Positions 51,998 to 60,611 of a DNA stretch of 64,000 bases are shown one piece after another. Both the position numbers and the translations under genes were made by a program. The notes beneath the pieces are model-generated. The model did no database searches, was not told the origin of the DNA, and worked only from the letters and a program-made list of their open reading frames with translations. Position 1 is the stretch's first letter, and each line of letters begins with the position of its first letter. Origin of the DNA: Leptolyngbya sp. PCC 7375 (GTDB lineage: Bacteria; Cyanobacteriota; Cyanobacteriia; Phormidesmidales; Phormidesmidaceae); the NCBI RefSeq assembly GCF_000316115.1, contig NZ_JH993797.1, positions 3,148,486 to 3,212,485 of the forward strand. The letters are read 5' to 3'.

Positions 51998-52603
51998 ATG
52001 ATTCCTACCGTTATTGAGCAGTCGGGTCGCGGTGAACGCGCCTTTGATATTTACTCCCGCCTTCTACGGGAGCGCATTGTATTTTTGGGGCAACAGGTGA
52101 CAGCTGAGTCATCCAACCTGATTGTGGCGCAGATGCTCTTTCTAGAGGCCGAAGACCCAGAGAGAGATATCTATCTGTATATCAATTCTCCTGGTGGTTC
52201 CGTATATGACGGTCTGGGCATCTTTGACACCATGAACCACATCAAGCCCGATGTCTCCACCATCTGTGTGGGTCTGGCGGCTAGTATGGGAGCCTTTTTG
52301 CTAAGTGCGGGTACCAAGGGTAAGCGCATGAGCCTGCCAAACTCACGCATCATGATTCACCAGCCTCTGGGTGGCGCTCAAGGTCAGGCGACTGATATTG
52401 AAATTCAAGCCAAGGAAATTCTTTACATTAAGAAAACATTGAATGATGCCCTGGCAGCTCACACTGGTCAGCCCATTGAACGCATTACAGAAGACACTGA
52501 GCGCGACTTCTTTATGTCCCCCAGTGAAGCGGTTGAATACGGTTTGATCGATCAGGTGATTGATCGTCATGCCATTGGCAGCCGTCCAACTGTAGTTGAG
52601 TAG
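51998..52603 (+). CDS. clpP: ATP-dependent Clp protease proteolytic subunit
   Basis: A 201-residue serine peptidase forming the ClpP core. The catalytic Ser96 is in GLAASMGAFLL, His121 in SRIMIHQPLGG and Asp170 in DTERDFFMSP. YINSPGGSVYDGLGIFDTM is the conserved substrate-groove region. Cyanobacteria carry several clpP and clpR copies. All three catalytic residues are present, so this is a ClpP, not a ClpR. It is convergent with the next gene, nine bases apart. Confidence 0.96.
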   Translation: MIPTVIEQSGRGERAFDIYSRLLRERIVFLGQQVTAESSNLIVAQMLFLEAEDPERDIYLYINSPGGSVYDGLGIFDTMNHIKPDVSTICVGLAASMGAFLLSAGTKGKRMSLPNSRIMIHQPLGGAQGQATDIEIQAKEILYIKKTLNDALAAHTGQPIERITEDTERDFFMSPSEAVEYGLIDQVIDRHAIGSRPTVVE

Positions 52604-52612
52604 GGCTCAAAA

Positions 52613-53311
52613 CTAACTCATACTTGGAGTTGCCTGAGATTCTAGATAGAGCAAAAACGTCAGAATTTCTTCGTCCGTTAACTGCTGACGGGAGCGTTTA
52701 TTAAAGGTTTTCTCTAGATAGCTTCGCCCTTGTACATTACTCCAGCCAAGACGAGCCATTTCTACATCAGTCTGGGCAATGATGTCCGACAGATCTACAG
52801 GGTTGGTATCGTCAAAGTTTTCGATTGCTGTGGCGGCCAGGGATGATGCTGGAACCTCAGAAGGAGCTGGAGCTTCATCTGGTGTGATGCTGTCGATGGG
52901 CCGACCTATGTCTTCCGAGTCTTCAATCTCAGGTTCGACAGGTTCGACTGATAGATGGGTTAATTCTGGTTTCTCAGATGGGGCGGTTTCACTGACTGGA
53001 ATGGAGGTATCTGTAGCTTGTTGTGCGGAGACACTTGGCTCAGAGACCAATTGCTGAGATTTGAAAAGACCGTTTTTGTGCTCCTGGGAAGTCCCTTGAG
53101 CAAAGCCCAGCATCGCCAGGGCACGGGCTTTTGCCTGATCATCTGCCTTGGCCAGGCTAGCATCTGCAGCTAAGGCTGTAACAATCACTGTTTCGCCAAT
53201 TGTCACGGTGGCTTTCACTAGATATTGCTCGGCGTGGGTTGTAAGCAGTTCAGTCGTTAGGCTGCCATCGGTATACTGGTGACGAAATTGGGCAAAAAGT
53301 GAGGAAATCAC
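52613..53311 (-). CDS. Conserved cyanobacterial hypothetical protein, two-domain
   Basis: A 232-residue protein. Residues 1-75 form an alpha/beta domain (QYLVKATVTIGETVIVTALAA, AKADDQAKARALAMLGF), somewhat like Rad52/dsRBD-type small nucleic-acid-binding domains, which I cannot confirm. A Glu/Pro/Ser-rich linker (76-180) follows. Residues 185-230 form a small helical domain (LGWSNVQGRSYLEKTFNKRSRQQL, shortened here to name it) that recurs in cyanobacterial proteins. No function assigned. Confidence 0.7.
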   Translation of the reverse strand: MISSLFAQFRHQYTDGSLTTELLTTHAEQYLVKATVTIGETVIVTALAADASLAKADDQAKARALAMLGFAQGTSQEHKNGLFKSQQLVSEPSVSAQQATDTSIPVSETAPSEKPELTHLSVEPVEPEIEDSEDIGRPIDSITPDEAPAPSEVPASSLAATAIENFDDTNPVDLSDIIAQTDVEMARLGWSNVQGRSYLEKTFNKRSRQQLTDEEILTFLLYLESQATPSMS

Positions 53312-53434
53312 GGGCGGGAAATCCGTTGAATAGGATGTCGGTGAATAGTATCCGATCTATTCTAAACAAGGGTGTACCTATGCCCGACTGCCAAGGACAT
53401 GTTTACTGCAATGACCGCAAATTGTAAGGGCTAA

Positions 53435-54199
53435 ATGTTAGATCAGTTACTTGAATGGTCGCCTAATTTAGGTCTGGACACATTACTTCTATTACCGGTG
53501 CTGATCGCTCTGGAGGCTGTGTTATCAGCAGATAATGCGATCGCACTTGCTGCTATTGCCCAGGGCTTGGAGTCCGAGGAACAACAAAAGCGCGCACTCA
53601 ATCTGGGATTGCTCGTCGCCTTTGTGCTGCGCATGACTCTGATTTTGACGGCCAGTTGGGTCCTAAAGTTCTGGCAGTTTGAAGTAGCGGGTGCAGCCTA
53701 TTTATTATGGCTGGTGTATCAGCACTTTAGTGGTGATACCGATGATGAGCAGCACCACGGTCCTAAGTTTGCATCCCTGTGGCAGGCGATTCCCATCATT
53801 GCCTTTACGGACTTAGCGTTTTCCCTAGACAGCGTCACAACAGCCATTGCCCTGTCCGATGAAGTAGCCATTATTCTTCTCGGTGGTACCATCGGCATCA
53901 TTGCCCTGCGGTTTATGGCAGGGCTATTTATCCGCTGGCTCGATGAGTATGTTTATCTAGAAGATGCAGGCTTTGTCACCGTTGCCTTTGTAGGCCTACG
54001 GTTACTCGTAAGGGTTATCAACGAAAGCTGGGTACCGCCAGACTGGGCCATGTTAGCCCTGATTGCCGCTGTCTTTGCTTGGGGTTTTTCTAAACGGGTG
54101 GAACCCGCAGTGGATGATGAGGTCGCACTTAAGGTACCTGTGATTACCGCCATAGAAACATCTGAAGACGAAGAAGATAAGGTCCTTAGCAAAGACTAA
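53435..54199 (+). CDS. TerC family integral membrane protein
   Basis: A 254-residue membrane protein with about seven TM helices. IALEAVLSADNAIALAAIAQGL carries the conserved charged residues of TerC helix 1, and FTDLAFSLDSVTTAIAL the matching motif in the second half. The hydrophilic loop with GDTDDEQHHG and the acidic tail (TSEDEEDKVLSKD) are cytoplasmic. The family is linked to metal (Mn, Te) homeostasis and, in plants, thylakoid biogenesis. The substrate here is unknown. Confidence 0.9.
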   Translation: MLDQLLEWSPNLGLDTLLLLPVLIALEAVLSADNAIALAAIAQGLESEEQQKRALNLGLLVAFVLRMTLILTASWVLKFWQFEVAGAAYLLWLVYQHFSGDTDDEQHHGPKFASLWQAIPIIAFTDLAFSLDSVTTAIALSDEVAIILLGGTIGIIALRFMAGLFIRWLDEYVYLEDAGFVTVAFVGLRLLVRVINESWVPPDWAMLALIAAVFAWGFSKRVEPAVDDEVALKVPVITAIETSEDEEDKVLSKD

Positions 54200-54205
54200 T
54201 CAAAC

Positions 54206-54586
54206 CTAGCCAAACCAATAGGAGGGCATGCAAGTCTGGGTCATATCTTGCACACTCAAGGATGGCTCGATGGTTTCTTCTGTGTTATTCAATACCAGGT
54301 CAAGCTGCTCTTGCAAAATGTACTCAATACCCCAATAGATATAGCTTTCTAGTCGTAGTTCTAGATCTACAAGCTGATGGAGATATTGGGGTAAGCACTG
54401 CCATTCTTGCGGATTATTGAGCTTTGGCATTGCCTTCTTGAGCTTACATTCAACATAATCCAGTAGTAATTGCTTAATCGCCCCATTGTCTAAAGCTGTT
54501 TGATATGGATAAGCCGGGTATGCTGCTACGACGCTATCAACCTTATCTGATAGAAGCTGAGATACTGAGCTGGTAGTGCATTGCAT
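54206..54586 (-). CDS. Conserved cyanobacterial hypothetical protein
   Basis: A 126-residue soluble helical protein from the ATG at 54586. SDKVDSVVAAYPAYPYQTAL near the start and LRLESYIYWGIEYILQEQ near the end follow a pattern I have seen in small cyanobacterial proteins of unknown function. No signal peptide. It is convergent with the TerC-family gene, six bases apart. Confidence 0.65.
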   Translation of the reverse strand: MQCTTSSVSQLLSDKVDSVVAAYPAYPYQTALDNGAIKQLLLDYVECKLKKAMPKLNNPQEWQCLPQYLHQLVDLELRLESYIYWGIEYILQEQLDLVLNNTEETIEPSLSVQDMTQTCMPSYWFG

Positions 54587-55030
54587 AATTAATAATCTCT
54601 CTAAAAATCGTGTTCTAACTATTGGCATAAGTCGCTAAAACAGCCAGTGCAAAATCAAGCTGAAACGTGAGGATGTAAGCCCTATTGATTGAGAGATTTT
54701 GAGATTTTGTACTTCGCAGGCCATACGTTTACGCGTACCACCACTGAAGCGTACTTGCTACTCCCTGTCCTTAACCCCTATTCCTAAGCTCGACGGACTA
54801 GTAAACGACGGACTAGTAAACAATGACTGGTCGTACCTCTTATGCCTACAAATACAGAGTAGGGAGAAAATCTAAAGATTTTGTGAGCAACTGGTCATCA
54901 TTGTGAGAAGTCCCTCAAGTATGCTCACTTTATTTTTAGATTGATTTAGCCACCAGTCACGTACGAAAACCTGGGGTTAGGTCTTGAGGTATCTAAAGTT
55001 GCCTACATATAGCCCATTGGAGAACACGCC
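54587..55030. other. 444-base intergenic stretch
   Basis: Apart from the 15-bp tandem duplication at 54791-54820, no gene, RNA or regulatory site is recognised. Confidence 0.4.
54791..54820. repeat. 15-bp tandem duplication related to the MITE-like ends
   Basis: The unit CGACGGACTAGTAAA is repeated exactly. ACTAGTAAACGA within it equals the inner end of the MITE-like copy at 32129-32230 read in reverse, so this may be a relic of the same element. Confidence 0.7.
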
Positions 55031-55207
55031 ATGAGGTATTGCCTCTGCTGCAATCATTCGCTTCTGCGTCATATTCGGCAGAATAGTCTGTATTGGTATT
55101 GCCCCAGCTGTCGTCAGGCGATGCCAGAAGCAACTGTTGGTGTGCAGACTCAACGGTTATCCCTTCACCGACCCCGCCAACAATCCACGCACAAAATAGC
55201 GCTGTAG
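55031..55207 (+). CDS. Small Cys-rich zinc-ribbon-like protein, 58 aa
   Basis: A 58-residue protein starting MRYCLCCNHSLLRHIRQNSL, then YWYCPSCRQAMPE, with CxxC-type pairs at Cys4/6/7 and Cys24/27 and a basic tail. The opening and the YWYCPSCRQAMP segment match a family of small cyanobacterial proteins found in many copies. The end overlaps the convergent permease gene by 51 bases. Function unknown; likely zinc binding. Confidence 0.72.
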   Translation: MRYCLCCNHSLLRHIRQNSLYWYCPSCRQAMPEATVGVQTQRLSLHRPRQQSTHKIAL

Positions 55208-56026
55208 GGCAAAAAATACCGCCAGCGGCACCACCATAGAAATAAAAGCTCCAGCGGTGAGTAAATGCCAGTCTTGTCCGCGATCGCCCACCAGGTTGCG
55301 CAACACCAGGGTGACCGGGGCAACGTTTTGATTACCGCCCAGATATACCAGTGCCACTAACAGGTCATTCCATACCCAGAGAAACTGAAAGACGGCAAAG
55401 GATGCGATCGCAGGCATCGACAACGGCACAATCAACCGCATAAAAATCTTCAGGTGGGACGCACCATCCACAGCTGCTGCCTCAATTAAGTCTCGGGGTA
55501 GTGAGCCAATATAGTTACGCAGCAGATAGATACCCAGGGGTAAACCATAGCCTGTGTGGGCTAACCACACCGCTAGGAAACTGCCTGCTAAGCCCAGGTC
55601 GTTGTAGGCTCGCAGCACCGGAATCAGGGTCATCTGTAGCGGCACCACCAGCAGCCCCACAATAGCCACAAACAACGCTTGCCGACCAGGGAACTGCATC
55701 CAGGCCAGGGCATAGGCGGCAAAGGTGGCAATGGAAATGGGAATCACCGTAGCCGGGATGGAAATCACCAGGCTATTGAGAAATGCCTGCCCCATGCCCT
55801 GGCTGGTGAGTACATCGATATAGTTACCAATGTGAAACTGGGCCAGGTCAAAGGGATGGTTCAAGACCGTCCACCAGCCATTTTGCAGCAGGGCATCTCT
55901 GCGACGGAAAGAACTAATCAGGAGACCGGCAGTGGGTAGCGTCCAGAGAAATGCGATCGCAACCACCGCCGCATGCAATGGCAACCGTTCAAACCAAGTT
56001 GGAGCTGAAGCGCGGGCAATTTTCAT
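55157..56026 (-). CDS. Sugar ABC transporter permease (GgtD/MalG type)
   Basis: A 289-residue inner-membrane permease with six TM helices. The cytoplasmic EAA loop, EAAAVDGASHLKIFMRLIVPLSMP, marks the ATPase contact. TYGLPLGIYLLRNYIGSLP-like wording occurs just before it as in MalG proteins. The ATG overlaps the stop of the upstream permease gene by four bases. With its partner and the binding protein it resembles GgtBCD, the cyanobacterial glucosylglycerol/sucrose/trehalose importer. The substrate is inferred from this resemblance only. Confidence 0.87.
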   Translation of the reverse strand: MKIARASAPTWFERLPLHAAVVAIAFLWTLPTAGLLISSFRRRDALLQNGWWTVLNHPFDLAQFHIGNYIDVLTSQGMGQAFLNSLVISIPATVIPISIATFAAYALAWMQFPGRQALFVAIVGLLVVPLQMTLIPVLRAYNDLGLAGSFLAVWLAHTGYGLPLGIYLLRNYIGSLPRDLIEAAAVDGASHLKIFMRLIVPLSMPAIASFAVFQFLWVWNDLLVALVYLGGNQNVAPVTLVLRNLVGDRGQDWHLLTAGAFISMVVPLAVFFALQRYFVRGLLAGSVKG

Positions 56027-57111
56027 CGGTTAGCCTCCTGCTGGGTAAAGCGACGAATATTGGTGACCATCACCGGAATGACCGCTAGCAACAATACAGT
56101 GGCAATGGCACTGCCGCGACCAAAATTTCTAAAGTTAAACATTTCCTTGATCATGCGGCTGGCAATCACATCGGTATCCAGGTTGCCACCGGTCATCACA
56201 TAAACAATGTCGAATACCTTGAGCACCGCGACCACCACCGTTGTCGTCACCACCGTAATGGTCGGCATAATCATCGGAATGATAATGCGTCGAAAAATCT
56301 GAAACTCATTGGCTCCATCAATGCGGGCAGCTTCAATCACATCTTTAGGAATGCCCTTGACCGCCGCTGACAACAGCACCATGCAAAACCCCGTTTGCAG
56401 CCAAATCATAATGACAATCAGCGCCAGGGTATTCAGCGGCAACAATGTGGGTAACCAAGGAATGGCAGGCACTGAAAGCGTTTCCCACAAAGGCTCCAGA
56501 AGACCATCTCGTTCAATCAGCCAACCCAGGGGCTTCCATCCCACTGCCTGGCGTACCGCATTAAGCACCCCAATCTGATCGGTCCCCGCTGGCTTAAAGG
56601 CATAGACAAATCGCCAAATGACACTGGCCCCCACAAAGGAGATCGCCATGGGTAAAAAGATTAGCGACTTAGCCGCCGACTCATATTTCACCCGGTCTAC
56701 CAACACGGCGATGATCAGCCCTAAACCGACGCTAAGGGCCGATACCAGTACTAGCCACAACAGATTGTTGCGAAAGGCGATCACCATATCTGGATTGGTG
56801 AGGGCAAAGGCATAGTTTTTCAGACCCACAAACTTGACTGAGCGGCTGTCAAAGAAGCTGATATAAAGCGTTCGCAGTGTCGGTAATACCAAATAGGCCG
56901 TCAACATCAGCACCGCTGGTCCCATATAAACCCAGGGGAGAATGCGGTCTTTCCAGGGTCGAGAAAAGCGCTCTACCAGCAGATTGAGTCCGTAGAAAAT
57001 AGCAAAGGTGCCAATGGAACCGAGTGCGATCGCAATCAACGCCGTCAGAATTCTGAGTAGGTTGGGTTGAGTTCCTACGAACCCCAACAAGCTAAAGGTC
57101 ATCAAATCCAT
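56023..57111 (-). CDS. Sugar ABC transporter permease (GgtC/MalF type)
   Basis: A 362-residue permease. The ATG at 57111 has AAGGTG five bases upstream and is preferred over the longer frame. TM helices start near residues 18, 62, 120, 155, 235 and 325. The EAA loop is EAARIDGANEFQIFRRIIIPMIMP. The insertion DQIGVLNAVRQAVGWKPLGWLI is a GgtC/AglF-type feature between TM helices. It lies 134 bases downstream of the binding-protein gene. Confidence 0.87.
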   Translation of the reverse strand: MDLMTFSLLGFVGTQPNLLRILTALIAIALGSIGTFAIFYGLNLLVERFSRPWKDRILPWVYMGPAVLMLTAYLVLPTLRTLYISFFDSRSVKFVGLKNYAFALTNPDMVIAFRNNLLWLVLVSALSVGLGLIIAVLVDRVKYESAAKSLIFLPMAISFVGASVIWRFVYAFKPAGTDQIGVLNAVRQAVGWKPLGWLIERDGLLEPLWETLSVPAIPWLPTLLPLNTLALIVIMIWLQTGFCMVLLSAAVKGIPKDVIEAARIDGANEFQIFRRIIIPMIMPTITVVTTTVVVAVLKVFDIVYVMTGGNLDTDVIASRMIKEMFNFRNFGRGSAIATVLLLAVIPVMVTNIRRFTQQEANR

Positions 57112-57245
57112 TGGTTCACCTTTTGCAAAACACAATAATGCATATGCTGTTGATACCGAGAAGATATCGTTTAAAGCATTACAGTCAGGAAATGTTGGGC
57201 TTCATGCCTCAACCCAATCTACGGTGATTTTGATTGGAGGCAGGT

Positions 57246-58526
57246 TTATTCTGGCCAGCTGGCCTCAATCGTATCCAACACGTCTTCCACCGGTTCACCA
57301 GCCACATATTCCACTACACCAGACCAAAAGGTACCAGTACCGACAGCGCCTGGCATCATATCCGAGCCATCAAACCGAATCGTCTCAGCGTTGCCTAGAA
57401 ATTCTGCCTGCTTTTTACTCAGTGCATCAGGGTAGGCATCCAGGCTTACCTGTTTGTGGGGCGATAAGAAACCACCCAAACCGGCCCAAATCTCATGGGG
57501 TGTCGGCGTTGCCAAATATGCCATCAACGCCTGAGATTCAGGAGTGTTGTTAAACATGCCAAACACATCTCCAGCCACCAAGACAGGTGTACCGTAGGCC
57601 GGGTCAATCCCTGGTAGCAAAAAGATATCCACATCCTCTTCCAAATTCACATCCTCAGGGAAAAAGCTGGCAATAAAGTTAGCCTGACGATGCAAATAGC
57701 AGGTCGGCGTATCACCAAACAGTCCCTGGGGCGCATCTCCAAAGGGCGTACTAATCGCCCCAACTGAGCCACCTACGACATAGCTCTCATTGAGGACAAT
57801 GTCACCAAACTGTTCAAAGGCCACCTGTACCGCATCATCGTTAAACGGAATCTCATGGTTAATCCACTGGTCGTACATCTCAGGACCAGCTGTCCGCAAC
57901 ATAATATCTTCGACCCAGTCAGTGCCTGGCCAGCCAGTGGCTTCACCGCTCTCCAACCCCAAACACCAGGGATTAGCACCAGCAGCAACAATTTGATCGC
58001 TAAGGGCCAACATTTCATCCCACGTCGTCGGCACGGTAAACCCTTGGGCTTCAAATGCTTTTGGGTTATACCACACCAGACTTTTTACCGAAGCTCGGTA
58101 CCAAATGCCATAAAGACTCTCGTCAAAAGTAGCCAAGGATAGCCAAGTTTCAGGATAGGCTTCAGCCAATGTCGCCTCATCCAGAAACTCCGTGATAGGA
58201 ACCATTTGCCCTGCCTCAGCAAAGCTAGCCATCAACCCCGGCTGAGGAAACATAGCAATATCCGGCGCATCACCGGACTCCACACGCACAGGCAGCAACG
58301 TTGCAAACGAATCAGTGCCCTCATAGATCACTTCAATGCCCGTTTCCTCTTCAAAGGGCTTGAGGGCTGCTTCTAGTTTTTCCTGCTGTTCTCCGACAAT
58401 CACACCCAGGATAGTAACCGTATTGTCAGCACTCTCGGATGATGCCCCATCACCTCCGCCACCACAGGCACTCAGCGTTAATAGTGCCGCTATTGATAAC
58501 CCTAGTCGCGTTTTTAATTGGGCCAT
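57246..58526 (-). CDS. Sugar ABC transporter substrate-binding lipoprotein (GgtB/AglE type)
   Basis: A 426-residue binding protein. The lipobox is LTLSAC with Cys21, then a Gly/Ser/Asp-rich linker. VTILGVIVGEQQEKLEAALKPF and APDIAMFPQPGLMASFAEAG match the alpha-glucoside/glucosylglycerol binding proteins (AglE, GgtB). WPGTDWVEDIMLRTAGPEMYDQW is a further family segment. The gene heads the transporter cluster. The ATPase (GgtA/MsiK type) is not in this window, so it must be encoded elsewhere and perhaps shared. Confidence 0.88.
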   Translation of the reverse strand: MAQLKTRLGLSIAALLTLSACGGGGDGASSESADNTVTILGVIVGEQQEKLEAALKPFEEETGIEVIYEGTDSFATLLPVRVESGDAPDIAMFPQPGLMASFAEAGQMVPITEFLDEATLAEAYPETWLSLATFDESLYGIWYRASVKSLVWYNPKAFEAQGFTVPTTWDEMLALSDQIVAAGANPWCLGLESGEATGWPGTDWVEDIMLRTAGPEMYDQWINHEIPFNDDAVQVAFEQFGDIVLNESYVVGGSVGAISTPFGDAPQGLFGDTPTCYLHRQANFIASFFPEDVNLEEDVDIFLLPGIDPAYGTPVLVAGDVFGMFNNTPESQALMAYLATPTPHEIWAGLGGFLSPHKQVSLDAYPDALSKKQAEFLGNAETIRFDGSDMMPGAVGTGTFWSGVVEYVAGEPVEDVLDTIEASWPE

Positions 58527-58605
58527 GTTTAAGGAATCCGATTATTAAACAGCAATTTTCTTTGTTCACATAGTATCAAGGTGACTGGGCAATGGGATCC
58601 CGTAG

Positions 58606-58626
58606 GGGCTGCCCTGGTGGCAGCCC
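58606..58626. repeat. Perfect 8-bp hairpin repeat
   Basis: The arms GGGCTGCC and GGCAGCCC surround CTGGT. The surrounding GTAGGGGCTG recurs at 50929-50940 (GTAGGGGCTGTGCC), so it is probably a dispersed intergenic repeat, not a gene-specific terminator. Confidence 0.6.
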
Positions 58627-58694
58627 TTCATCTTGGCAAAGCATAAAAAAGCCATAGATCCATGGAACCCTTCGGTTAAACTGATGAGACACAA

Positions 58695-59486
58695 ATGGAT
58701 TTTGTCACCCTTGCCATGGTGCAGTTAGAGCTGTTTCCACCCTCCGATCCATCAACTGATTTTGACTACACCGTTCGCAAAAGCAAGCGAGCCAAGCATG
58801 TGTCTATCAAAATCGAGGTAGATGGCCGTGTGGAAATAGTCGTACCACCTCGATATAACTGCAAAAATCTACCGGATCTGATTGCCAAACGTCGTGACTG
58901 GATTCTGAAAAATCGAGCTCGATTACTAAACGAGCACCAAGATACAGCAACTGATTGGCAAACAACTCAGCCAGATAAACTGGAGTTGCGGTGGCAAGCA
59001 CCTCTAGCCCAAAGCGCCCCCAGTGAAACATGGCAGGTGAGCTACGAGGCGGATAGTGGCCCGACTTTATGTATTCCGTTGCCAGGTCATGGACTGAACG
59101 TGCGCGGCAATGTTGATCACGTGCCTACGTGTAATCAGGTGCTGTGTGAGTGGCTAGGCCATAAGGCCCATCGGGAGCTAGTGCCGTGGTTACGCCAACT
59201 CAGCTTTGATTTGGATTTACCGTTTAAGCGCCCTTCGGTGCGAGGGCAGAAGACTCGCTGGGCTAGCTGCTCTAGCAGCAAAAACATTAGCCTCAATTAC
59301 AAGCTGTTGTTTTTACCCAAAGAGGTGGTGCACTACGTACTAGTGCATGAGCTATGCCATACAGTACACATGAACCATTCACAGGCATTTTGGCGGCTTG
59401 TGGATGATAAGATGCCTGGGTTTGAGCCCTATCGAAAAATATTGAAGAATGGGTGGAAATACATACCACGCTGGGTAGAAAACTGA
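58695..59486 (+). CDS. YgjP-like (DUF45) metallopeptidase
   Basis: A 263-residue zinc peptidase-like protein. The N-terminal beta part YTVRKSKRAKHVSIKIEVDGRVEIVVPP is the YgjP opening. RVRGQKTRWASCSSSKNISLNYKLLFLP leads into the zinc motif VHELCHTVHMNHSQAFW (HExxH, here HELCH, plus His in MNHS). The family relates to SprT/WLM-type peptidases. A later ATG at 58716 (MVQLELFPP) is an alternative start. The gene lies 84 bases before a tRNA-Arg gene. Confidence 0.87.
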   Translation: MDFVTLAMVQLELFPPSDPSTDFDYTVRKSKRAKHVSIKIEVDGRVEIVVPPRYNCKNLPDLIAKRRDWILKNRARLLNEHQDTATDWQTTQPDKLELRWQAPLAQSAPSETWQVSYEADSGPTLCIPLPGHGLNVRGNVDHVPTCNQVLCEWLGHKAHRELVPWLRQLSFDLDLPFKRPSVRGQKTRWASCSSSKNISLNYKLLFLPKEVVHYVLVHELCHTVHMNHSQAFWRLVDDKMPGFEPYRKILKNGWKYIPRWVEN

Positions 59487-59570
59487 GCGCTATTCCGCCA
59501 ACTTGCGGATTTTACGGACGGCATCCTTACGGACAAGATTGTAAGGTGTATCTTTATATAGGTTAGCTTT

Positions 59571-59644
59571 GGGGCTGTAGCTCAGCTGGATAGAGCAACC
59601 GCCTCCTAAGCGGTAGGTCGCGCGTTCGAATCGCGCCAGTCCCG
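59571..59644 (+). tRNA. tRNA-Arg (anticodon CCT)
   Basis: A 74-base cloverleaf: acceptor arms GGGGCTG and CAGTCCC with one G-T pair, D arm GCTC/GAGC, anticodon arm ACCGC/GCGGT with loop CTCCTAA (anticodon CCT), and T arm GCGCG/CGCGC with loop TTCGAAT. The discriminator base is G and no CCA is encoded. It reads AGG codons. Confidence 0.97.
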
Positions 59645-59783
59645 TACTTCTATCATCCAACCGTCCAGCAAAGTCTGGACAAATCATCAATGCCAGATAT
59701 ACCCATAAATACACCACCCAGACTGCTATCCAGCGATCTAGAAAGTTAGCTGAAGTTGACGCAGTGATAGGAGAAAATTTTTG

Positions 59784-59885
59784 ATGGGGGGATATTTAGC
59801 CTACACAGGGCATAAAGATTCTGGAGTTGAGTGGTTAGGAGAGATACCTGCACATTGGACAACGACAACAATTAGGCATTGCTGA
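59784..59885 (+). pseudogene. Truncated type I restriction specificity (hsdS) gene start
   Basis: 33 codons from an ATG give MGGYLAYTGHKDSGVEWLG and EIPAHWT before a TGA. KDSGVEWLGEIPAHW is the hallmark N-terminus of many HsdS proteins, which normally run to about 400 residues. Nothing matching the rest of HsdS, or HsdM/HsdR, follows, so this is a 5' remnant. Confidence 0.75.
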
Positions 59886-60091
59886 ATGCAGGTATGATTT
59901 TGGCTCGGGACTGGAACATCCCAAAACTTCAAGTAGTGCAGTAACAAACGTGTCGTAAACTAACGACCACACGCCACACAGATGTAGATGTGATTAGGTA
60001 CTCTGGACATGATCTGTTCACACAGTGATTGCAGAAGATCAAGACTTTCGACTAGGGCTGAATCTGCTTGAACCCGTTGCAAAATAATATC

Positions 60092-60170
60092 GAGCGCATA
60101 AGCTTTTCTTTAATAGCAATACACACTAATGGACTTTAAAATCCAAAGAAAAAGCTAAGCTTGTGCGCTC
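60092..60170. repeat. Long inverted repeat
   Basis: The arms GAGCGCATAAGCTT (60092-60105) and AAGCTTGTGCGCTC (60157-60170) pair over 14 bases with one G-T. The inner part also has CTTT/AAAG pairing. It may be a degenerate element end or an RNA hairpin. Confidence 0.6.
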
Positions 60171-60293
60171 GTAACCTTGACACTGCGCACCAAATTGAGG
60201 CAATAAATTACAGATGGGTAAGTTCCACCAGTAACGTAATGAAAAAGAGGTTAATCAGCGTAATTGTGAATAGCAGGGACCATTCGCAATATT

Positions 60294-60611
60294 TCATAGT
60301 ACTTGGGTAACGGCTGGAGTTGAGATCTCCTCAAATTGCTGGGGAAGCTCTAATTGCTCTGCATAACGAATAAGACTACAGGAAATTCGATCAGTCAAAA
60401 TGGTCGTCACCATCTCGCATGAATGGATTTCTAATAGTGCTTCTGGAAATGCATGGAATATTAGCTGCTGCCCCGGAAATACCACACGCTCAAAATACCA
60501 ATTGGGAATATTGGTAATTCGAACGACTTGTAATCTGCCTGTGGGATTCAAATAACAACAAGCAATATATCCAGAAACATTGTCAGGCAAGGGGTCTATC
60601 GTGTTATTCAT
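60294..60611 (-). CDS. DUF1830 protein
   Basis: A 105-residue protein of a family found almost only in cyanobacteria. It shows IACCYLNPTGRLQVVRITNIP, then NWYFERVVFPGQQLIFHAFPEALLEIH-type wording, with the conserved NIPNWYFERVVFPG core. Function unknown. Beta-rich, no signal peptide. Confidence 0.88.
   Translation of the reverse strand: MNNTIDPLPDNVSGYIACCYLNPTGRLQVVRITNIPNWYFERVVFPGQQLIFHAFPEALLEIHSCEMVTTILTDRISCSLIRYAEQLELPQQFEEISTPAVTQVL

Larger units (their letters stand above)
59645..60293. other. 649-base region after tRNA-Arg with a restriction-gene remnant
   Basis: Holds the truncated hsdS start (59784-59885) and a long inverted repeat (60092-60170). No intact gene. It looks like the scar of a lost integrated element next to a tRNA gene. 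Confidence 0.5.
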
